A stretch of 64,000 nucleotides of DNA from Iris pallida (Eukaryota; Streptophyta; Magnoliopsida; Asparagales; Iridaceae). Below the pieces are notes generated by a model, which was not told the origin of the DNA, did no database searches, and worked only from the letters and a program-made list of their open reading frames with translations. Positions 56,588 through 64,000 of this stretch are shown here, in pieces (position 1 is the first letter of the stretch; every line of letters starts with the position of its first letter). The position numbers and the translations under genes are program-made. Location of the stretch: assembly GCA_029216955.1 (NCBI GenBank), contig JANAVB010004128.1, positions 15,001 to 79,000 on the forward strand, read 5' to 3'.

Positions 56588-57539
56588 TATACTAATATTC
56601 TTTTTCTTATACTTAGGCAGTGGCGCACTACAGCAGGGCTAGGGTTTGGAGTAAGCTCATACCTAGTCCATCATAAACGACTCTAATGTACCCCAACTCC
56701 AATTATGGTTTCGCCCTTGTACTTACAGCTACATTACATGGATTAATTTTCTAATAATGAATTATGATGACTATCTTTTCTTAACCCGATTGCAATTTCA
56801 TTGTCGTACTCGTCTTGAAGTTGAACGTGAATCTCACTGTACTTGGCATGCGACATTGACAAGGGCGGAGCCAGGATTTAAGTTTACCCCGGGTTGAAGT
56901 TAAAATACACTAAAAAAATATACTCATAAAATATTTCTTATAACGCCATCAAATCCAAATGTCTGAATTTGGAGCCAAATAGTCGTCGATGTTTCTACTT
57001 GAATCGTACGCTCAAGAGTATATTTGGAGCCGGAAGATGCTCCAATTGTTGATATTTCTTCTCCAAGTTTCTTTTTGAAGAACGAAAAAATAGTTTTCAT
57101 TTAATTTTTTTGTTCTTGATTTTCCATCCTAATAAAATAGAAAGAAAACAATGAAATTAGAATCATTAATGTGCTTTTTTGGTTCAAGTTTAGTTCTCAA
57201 ATTAATGTGGGATCACAACAATACTCAAATCCAGTCAGTTATCAGTTTCATATACATTAATCATTTCACCAACAATTAACAATTTGAAGTATCGGTTATC
57301 AATTTCATAACAATTTCAAGTCTATCGGTTGTTAAGCAAAAAAATTACTTGTCTATAGGTATCAGACATAAGCAAATAAGCAAATTAAGCAATTACTTGG
57401 AGAAAAAAAATTACTTGTCTACAGTTATTCATTGTTGTCTATAGGTATCAGACATTCAGATGTAAGCAAATTAAGCAATTTCGGCCAAGGTATCACACTT
57501 TCAGACATAATCAAATTAAGCAATTTATAGGAAATAATA
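56588..57539. other. AT-rich DNA with a possible hAT stub and short repeats
   Basis: GGGCGGAGCCAGGATTTAAG at 56864 resembles the terminus of another hAT-type MITE, but no matching right end is visible. From about 57350 to 57530 the words TATAGGTATCAGACAT and AAGCAAATTAAGCAATT recur two to three times. Confidence 0.45.
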
Positions 57540-57640
57540 ATGCCTTGCTTTTATTGATGAGGGCCGTTTACAATATATATAGTGTCTACACGATTGGGCT
57601 TATGGGCCATATTTACACTAGTTACAAATATAATCTAACA
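57540..57640 (-). repeat. 3' LTR of copia-4 (start defined, far end uncertain)
   Basis: It opens TGTTAGATTATATTTGTAAC on the minus strand next to the G-run. It includes TATATATATTG and AATAAAAGC, plausible promoter or polyadenylation elements. With no second LTR its other end cannot be placed; it may extend to about 57340. Confidence 0.6.
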
Positions 57641-59230
57641 CCCCCCCCCCCCCCCAAGTTGGAGCATGCAAGTCACAAATGCCCAACTTGGAAGTAAAGA
57701 ATCAAAGACATGCTTTCCAAGGGGCTTGGTGAAGATGTCAGCCAGTTGAGAAGAAGTAGGAACATGCGAGGCTATCACGGCGCCATCTCTAATAGCATCG
57801 CGAACAAAATGCAAATCCACCTCAATATGCTTACTGCGCTCATGAAATACCGGGTTCTGAGCCAGGTGCAGGGCTGACTGACTGTCATAATACACCGACA
57901 TAGCAGACTCCTGGCGAACGCCCAAACACACCAATAACTCCTTCAACCATTTCAACTCACAAACAAGCGCAGCAAGATATCGGTATTCAGCTTCAGCGGA
58001 AGATCGAAAAATTGCTGGTTGTTTCTTGGTCTTCCAAAAATAGGAGACCCCCCCAGAAATACCAAACAACCTGTAACAGAGCAGCGAGTCAAGGGACAAC
58101 TGGCCCAGTTGGAATCACACCAACCAGAAAGACGGAGATCACAATCAGCTTTCAAAAGAATACCCTGTCCTGGTGCTACTTTGAGATATCTGACAACTCT
58201 CAAAGCAGCATGCCAATGATCTTGTCGAGGCTCCTGTAAGAATTGAGATAAGATATGTACAGCATAGGCTAAGTCAGGGCGAGTAAATGATAGATAAATC
58301 AACCTCCCAACCAGCCTCCGATAAGTCTCTGCATCCGCCATCTTTGGACTAGTCGATTCTGCCAGCTTGTGATTGGGCTCCATGGGAAAGCCAGCAGGTC
58401 GAGACCCCAGCAAGCCACATTCTGAAATGATGTCCAAAGCATACTTCCTTTGACATAAGGAAATTCCTTCTGCACTCCGAGCCACCTCGATGCCAAGAAA
58501 GTACTTCAACACACCAAGGTCCTTCATGTGAAAACAAGAACTAAGGTACTTTTTGAAAGCATCTAAAGCACCTGAGTCATTACCAGACACAATCATATCA
58601 TCCACATAGATTAAAACATGCAACTCTACCTTCCCTTGAAAAAGGAAGAAAAGGGAATAATCGAAATGAGATTGAATAAATCCATAGGATATCAGAGAAA
58701 CAGTAAGCTTAGCAAACCAACAACGTGGTGCCTGTTTCAATCCATATAGAGACTTACGTAGGCGACACACTTTGTTGGGTTTACTATGCGAAAACCCTGG
58801 CGGCAACTTCATATACACTTCTTCTGTCAGATCTCCATGAAGAAAAGCATTGTGCACATCCATCTGGTGCAAAGTCCAGCCTCTCACAGCTGCAACAGCC
58901 AAGAACGCCCTAACAGTAGGCATCTTAGCTACCGAGGCAAATGTCTCTGAATAGTCTATTCCCTCAACCTGATGATTATCGAACACAACCAGCCGTGCCT
59001 TTAAGCGCTCAATACTGCCGTCGGAGTTGTACTTTATTTTGTACACCCATCTACTTCCCAATGCTTTCTTACCAGGAGGCAAATCGACAAGACTCCATGT
59101 CCCATTATCTTCCAGAGCCTGTATTTCAGTTTGCATAGCCGTGCGCCAGCCTGAATCTCGCGAGGACCTGGCGATATGAAGTAGGCTCAACACCTGCAGT
59201 GATAGCTGCAAGAAAATTTCTGTGTCCAGC
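57635..59230 (-). pseudogene. pol: copia-4 reverse transcriptase and RNase H
   Basis: RT reads from about 59211 on the minus strand: WRTAMQTEIQALEDNGTWSL, QMDVHNAFLHGDL, YGLKQAPRCWF, catalytic YVDDMIVSGND intact, YFLGIEVA. The frame is then shifted inside a G-run near 58045-58051 and RNase H continues: AIFRSSAEAEYRYLAALVCE, SKHIEVDLHFVRDAI, ADIFTKPLGKHVF. The final residues are a Gly run encoded by the polypurine tract. One base separates the two halves. The upstream link to integrase is also shifted near 59240. Confidence 0.9.
57641..57655 (-). other. Polypurine tract (G15) of copia-4
   Basis: Fifteen consecutive C on the plus strand lie between the last RNase H codons and the LTR. The length may be affected by sequencing error. 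Confidence 0.75.
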
Positions 59231-59240
59231 AGTAAATATG

Positions 59241-60425
59241 TTATAACTTAGAAATTGTGCTAGAGGATACGAAGAACCTGAGGAAGTGACAGGAACAGAT
59301 GAACTGTGGTGAAGGAGGGCTTTTACTTCGAACAGCATTCGTCACAAAATCCTGTAATCGTACTGGCTGTGATTTCTTTCTCATTCCTCTTCCCAATACT
59401 AACTCGTCGGGCACCTCTGCCAACACTGTATCCCCTGTATCATCAGTAGTATCCGCATAACCCGAAGCAGACTCTCCTGTCAATACTTCTGCAGCTACCT
59501 GTGCATCCTCGCTACTCGGTACCGAGCCGCCAGCAACCACTCCGGCCTCAGCAACCGAAGCCGACACCATTCCAAAAGCCTCTATATCGTCTTCCGGCAC
59601 CTCAACAGATGTATGAGGTGTCGCAGAAGACATCTCGCTAGCAGAGCCACACCCAGGAAATTCTTTTTCATAAAAAGTAACATCACGGGACACAAAAAAT
59701 TCACCTGTCTCCAAATCATATAGTTTCCATCCCTTTTTATCAAGTAGATACCCAACAAAGATACATTTTCTACTCCTGCTAGCAAATTTATCATGTTGGG
59801 ATTTCAAATCATACGCATAGCATAGACAACCAAAAATACGTAGATGATCATATGAAGGAGCCGAAAAATATAAAACTTCATAAGGAGACTTAAAATGCAA
59901 GATACTAGAAGGTGTTCTATTGATCAAATAACATGCACTCAGAACACATTCCCCCCAAAAATCCACAGGAAGAGAACCTTGAAATCTCAATGCCCTGGCT
60001 ACATTTAAAATATGTCGATGTTTTCTTTCCACCCTTCCATTCTGCTGAGGTGTTCCAACACAGGACATTTAGAACAATATACCTTGAGATAAAAAATAAT
60101 CTCGTAAACAATTAAATTCAGTGCCATTGTCACTCCGCACACGACGTATATCAGCACCAAACTGACGCTTCACCATAGCAATAAATTTAAGAAACATAGA
60201 ATAAACAGCAAACTTATCCGTCAATAAAATAACCCAAACAGCTCTAGAAAAATCATCCACCAAAGTCAAAAAATAGCGTGCCCCATTAGATGACGGAACA
60301 CGATATGGTCTCCACAGATCATTGTGTATAAGTTCAAAGCATCTCAAAGCACGACTACTACTATAAGGAAAAGCATCACGAGTCTGTTTGGCTTGATGAC
60401 AAATATCACAAGCCTTATGAGACAC
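59241..60425 (-). pseudogene. pol: copia-4 integrase
   Basis: Two minus-strand pieces. 60425-60069 has the end of the zinc domain (CDICHQAKQTRDAF), the first Asp in LIHNDLWRPY, VDDFSRAVWVILL and the second Asp in RSDNGTEF. 60068-59241 has the catalytic Glu in [14 protein letters not shown], then the C-terminal [17 protein letters not shown] and an acidic hinge. A stop (60069-60071) separates the pieces in one frame. All three catalytic residues are present. Confidence 0.9.
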
Positions 60426-60969
60426 TACTACCAGAGAAAAAAGGTAAAGTCTTCATTACTTTATCTGAAGGATGCCCTAGTCTACTATGCCAAACCTCGG
60501 AATCACTCTCTCTGTATGCCAGGATCACCGAAGCCAAAGAAGCTGGAACCTCCCCCAAGAAGTAAAGTCTACCCCTTTGTTCACCTGCTCCAATCACCAT
60601 CCTCGTACTTCGGTCCTGAACAAAACACAAATCAGGAGTAAATAACATATTATAATTTCTGGCACCAATCAATTGTGAGACAGAGATCAAATTGTAAGTC
60701 AATGTCGGAACATAAAGAACATCCGTCAACAACAATAAAGCAGTCAAAAATACTTTGCCTCTCAGAACAGCCTCAATAGTGCTCCCATCAGGCAAAATCA
60801 TAGGACAGACAGGGCCCTCAAAGCAATCAACTAAACAGTCACGAGAACCTGTCGCATGAAGAGTAGCCCCAGTATCGAATATCCAAGTGACAGAAGAATT
60901 CGTACCCATCAGATGATCAGAGTTTGAAGAACCAGGGTTGGAAGGATTGTCGTTACCTAGCAAGCTCAT
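60415..60969 (-). pseudogene. pol: copia-4 protease and pre-integrase domain
   Basis: The active site is WIFDTGATLHATG (residues about 29-41 from the Met at 60969). The DVLYVPTLTYNLISVSQLI segment and the pre-integrase EVWHSRLGHPSDKVM follow. It is shifted relative to gag near 61000 and ends at a stop at 60415-60417, overlapping the next piece by 11 bp. Confidence 0.88.
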
Positions 60970-61012
60970 CAGTTTCTGCCATTGTTCACCTAAGAGTGGT
61001 GAAGGATACCAT

Positions 61013-62098
61013 TCATTGCATCATATCCGCCGAACTCCCAGCAAGACCAGCAGGGACACCATGACAAGCAGCGGCGACATGATGAACAACCCCTGTGCCA
61101 CCAGTACCGTGTCCCCCATCACGTCTCTGCTGTGGTGTCGGGCCTCTGCCACCACCAGCACCACGTCCGCCCTCACGCCGAGGACGAGTCTCCCACCACT
61201 CTGGATAGCCAATCTTAGCAAAGCAATTTGCAACATCATGACCTGTTTTCTTGCAATGAGTACAGATCATACCTGATTTGTCCCTGGAATCTGAGGTTCT
61301 ACTATTAGAAGTAGTAGAAAGACGAGGTAAAGTCTTGGTAGTCAGCGCCAACACCTCCTCAGTAGCGGATTAGACCTGAGATTTTTGCATATCCTCCTCC
61401 TCAGGGACTGCCTGGTATGTCCGATCTAAACTTGGCTGAGGATCCTGAGCCAGAAGATTAGATTGGGTATGATCATACAACTCAGCATTCAACCCATACA
61501 TAATGTCCTGAAAGTGGTCTTCATCCCTCATAGCCTGCAGCTTTGCAGCAAGTTCACCACAGGTACAAGTAGGCAATGAAAAATAAGCAGCTTGTTCATC
61601 CCACAAAGACTGCAAATTTCCAAAGTAGGTTTCCACAGACATCGAAGATATTTGTTTGCACTCAGCCAAAGCCACCTTAATTTGTTGCTTCCGAGTGCCA
61701 TTGCTAACAACAAATCTTTTCTCCAACAACTTCCACAGTGGATAAACCTCTTCAAAGTACGGCAAAGATTTCTTCAGAGACGGATCAATGGTGTTAAGAA
61801 CCCATTGAACCAATAGCGCTTGCACACATCTCCAATCAAGCAATTTACAAGCATCATTAACAGGTTTGATTTCAGTACCATCCAGAAAAGTGATCTTTCG
61901 CCTAGAGATCAGGGAGAGACGTATCGACCGAGACCACTCAGCATAGTTCGGTCCATGGAAAATAATAGGAGTAATGATATTTCCTGGTTGATCAGCTGAA
62001 CTCAGAAAATATGGATCCTTCGGATTAGGATAATTTGGGTTGTGTGCACCGCCACCGCTAGTCGCGATGGAGTAGCTGGACGCAGCATCATCAGCCAT
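61013..62098 (-). pseudogene. gag: copia-4 gag
   Basis: ATG at 62098 (minus) starts a 242-codon frame with the Ale/Retrofit gag pattern: FLSSADQPGNIITPIIFHGP, YAEWSRSIRLSL, KITFLDGTEIKP, SLWDEQAAYFSLP. An in-frame TAG at 61370-61372 interrupts it. The same frame then continues to the knuckle CTHCKKTGHDVANCFAKIGY (CCHC kept) and a Gly/Arg-rich tail. Apart from that stop it would be a full-length gag. Confidence 0.88.
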
Positions 62099-62103
62099 CG
62101 CGG

Positions 62104-62470
62104 ATGTCGGGGGTACAAACTAAAGTACAACTCCGACGAATCGGCCGCTGATGGACGAGGTCGACGTCAAATCGGCCGCTGTTGGACTGGGGTTCACGGC
62201 GAACATGCCGTGATCAAAGGCGCCGGATCTGGTGCGTAGGGGTGAGCGGCACGAATGTCGGGTGTACAAAATAAAGTACAACGCCGATGAATCGGCCGCT
62301 GTCCGGTGCACCGGATTGGGCGCGTAGGGGTCGACGGCGCCGGATCTGGCGCATAGGGGCGAGTGGTGCGGATATCGGGTGTACAAAATAAAGTACAACA
62401 TCGACGAATCGGCCACTGCTGGTGCGCCGGATCTGGCACGTAGGGGTCGGCGGCGCCGGATCGGGCGCAT
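62104..62470. repeat. GC-rich tandem repeat next to copia-4, about three copies
   Basis: A unit containing TACAAAATAAAGTACAAC and GAATCGGCCGCTG recurs at about 62115, 62265 and 62383 (spacing about 150 and 117 bp). GGCGCCGGATC...GCGTAGGGG words lie between. It occupies the place where the 5' leader and LTR of copia-4 should be. Confidence 0.8.
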
Positions 62471-62754
62471 TGGAATCAGGGAGATCGGCGCGTAGGGGAT
62501 CGGTGGGCGCGTCGAGATCGGTGGGCGCGTCGGGAATTGGCGGGCGCGTCGGGTCGTCGCTTGATCGGCGAGCGCGTCGGGTCGTCGCTGATCGGCGGGC
62601 GTGTCGGGTCGTCGGGTCGTCGGATCGGCACGGCGGGCGCGTAGGGGATCGGCGGCTCCGGATCGGACGCGTCAGGCGCGTCGGGCGCGTAGAGATCGAG
62701 CCCGTCCGTCAACTTCGACGTCGGTCGCGTCGGGCGCGTAGACTAGGGGTCATT

Positions 62755-62756
<2 letters not shown>
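62470..62756. repeat. GC-rich short-period repeat
   Basis: Degenerate repetition of words such as GATCGGCGGGCGCGTCGGG and GTCGTCG, with a period of roughly 20-30 bp. Long open frames here come from the repeat and GC bias. Confidence 0.75.
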
Positions 62757-62828
<72 letters not shown>

Positions 62829-62900
62829 TATATATATATATTTTTATATATATATATAATATATATATAAATATATATATATGATGGCAGATCCCTCCCC

Positions 62901-62974
<74 letters not shown>

Positions 62975-62980
62975 TATGAT
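62757..62980. repeat. (TA)n blocks split by a unique 18-bp motif
   Basis: Two (TA)n blocks (about 62757-62882 and 62903-62977). The motif GATGGCAGATCCCTCCCC stands after the first block (62883-62900) and again after the second (from 62983). Confidence 0.9.
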
Positions 62981-62982
62981 AT

Positions 62983-64000
62983 ATGATGGCAGATCCCTCC
63001 CCCCCCCGATCCCTCTCCCCCCCTCTTCCCGGCATGGCAACCTCTGCCGGCCGGCGCTCCCGCCCCCACGCCCGTCCGGCAACCGGCTCGGAGGCCCTCC
63101 CCCTTCGCCCTTCGGCTCCGCCGCGGTCGTCAGTGCCGGGTGTCACCGTACTTTGCCGATACGACCCCCACGGAGGGAGCTCATCCGGGTCCTGTCGCGT
63201 GGCTTCGGCCCGGCCGCCCCCGCCACGGACGGCGGCGCCGACCTCTAAGATCCGCTCTCCCTTCGATCTTGGGCCCCCCTCCTCCTCTGAGGACTTCCTC
63301 GCCTCTTGCTGCAGAGACAGCCGCCGCCGGAGTGACCCCTAAGCTCACCCCTTCTCCTCTCCCGGGCAGTCCTGGCCACGTCGAATCTCCCCACCGCGGC
63401 GTCGCTTGGCACCGTCGGTCGGCACCCCCGGTCGTTTCCCTCCCCGACCGTTCCCCCCTCCCCCCGACCTCCTAGTCCCTGTTGGCCGCAGGACCTTGTG
63501 GATCTGATCGCCCGCTCCGCGGAGTTGCTCCGGCGGTCCCGATCCGCGGTGGCGCCCCCCCTGAGATGGCCGCCCCACTCATCCCCCGTCATCGTCCGCC
63601 CCTCTGAGGGCGAGGGGCCGGCTCCTCCAGCCCCTCCGCCGGAGGCTGCCCCCCTCCGGTGGCCCCGTGTTTCTTCCTCCGGCGTTCTGCGTACGTTCGA
63701 CGACTCTCGCTCCTCGTTTCCCCCGCCGGTTGCGTGTGATGGCTCGCGGGTCTCTCTTCTGTCCCAATCACCCACGTGGACCTGCTCCCTCGGGGGAGGC
63801 GCGCCTCGGGCCTCGTGTGTTGACTACGCGGACGGCGATCAGTTGCTGACCCTCTCTTTGCGCAGCACGTGGGTCCCTCCTTGCTGAGCAAACGGTTTGC
63901 GCAGTACGTGGACGACGATCAATCGGTTTGCGCAGTGGCCACTTGCCCCCTTTCTGAGCAGTCCGGGCTTTCCTCTTTTGTGCGGACTGTTGACCCTCTC
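62983..64000. other. GC-rich unclassified DNA at the right edge
   Basis: Very GC-rich, with overlapping open frames on both strands that resemble no protein I know. Words such as TTTGCGCAGTACGTGG and GTTGACCCTCTC recur near 63840-64000. It could be the 5' region of a further LINE or an LTR that continues outside the window; the sequence does not decide. Confidence 0.4.

Larger units (their letters stand above)
57540..62098 (-). mobile_element. copia-4: Ale/Retrofit-type Ty1/copia retrotransposon on the minus strand, right LTR missing
   Basis: On the minus strand gag starts at 62098 and gag, protease, integrase, reverse transcriptase and RNase H follow in copia order down to 57635. A run of 15 G (plus-strand C, 57641-57655) serves as polypurine tract, and a 3' LTR opens with TGTTAGATTA at 57640. 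No matching LTR or primer site is found right of 62098, where GC-rich tandem repeats begin. It has one stop in gag and a few shifts, far fewer lesions than copia-3, so it is probably younger. Confidence 0.87.

Noticed and set aside
63245..63775. Long minus-strand frame at the GC-rich right edge
   Set aside because: Frames of similar length occur on both strands there; residues are mainly Arg, Gly, Pro and Ser, as expected from base composition.

Overview
The window is plant nuclear DNA made almost entirely of transposable elements. I see no intact host gene. The mix of chromovirus, copia, L1-type LINE, CACTA, Mutator-like and hAT families is typical of an angiosperm. The GC-rich, high-GC3 captured exons (ribose-5-phosphate isomerase and reticulon-like) hint at a monocot, but that is a weak inference.

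Layout. 52-10412: decayed Tekay/Del-like Ty3/gypsy element with LTRs of about 3 kb, its left end altered. 10466-18036: non-autonomous CACTA element (CACTA-1; 3-bp target duplication) carrying an intron-containing fragment of a FAB1/PIKfyve lipid kinase gene. 18340-23270: decayed L1-type LINE with a (TA)n tail. 23.59-45.95 kb: probable Mutator-like element (MULE), inferred from a ~200-bp inverted repeat pair that brackets FAR1-type transposase pseudogenes. Within it lie CACTA-2 (23754-27698, with ribose-5-phosphate isomerase and reticulon fragments), a ~5-kb tandem duplication (26055-31085 and 31086-35964), copia-1 (35722-41394), a purple-acid-phosphatase fragment and a minus-strand copia-2 (42401-45896). 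46707-55553: decayed SIRE/Maximus-type copia-3. 57540-62098: Ale/Retrofit-type copia-4 on the minus strand, missing its right LTR. 62100-64000: GC-rich tandem repeats, (TA)n and GC-rich unclassified DNA.

Nothing here forms an operon or pathway. The informative content is the nesting. CACTA-2 sits in one putative MULE terminal repeat and copia-2 in the other, and each repeat arm serves as the empty-site reference for the insertion in the other. The tandem duplication joins a point inside CACTA-2 to a point inside copia-1, so both insertions predate it. A 172-bp hAT element is present in only one duplicate, so it probably came later. Almost every reading frame is broken, and I describe the breaks without restoring them.

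Coordinates of terminal repeats and target duplications were read by eye. No database search or alignment was run.
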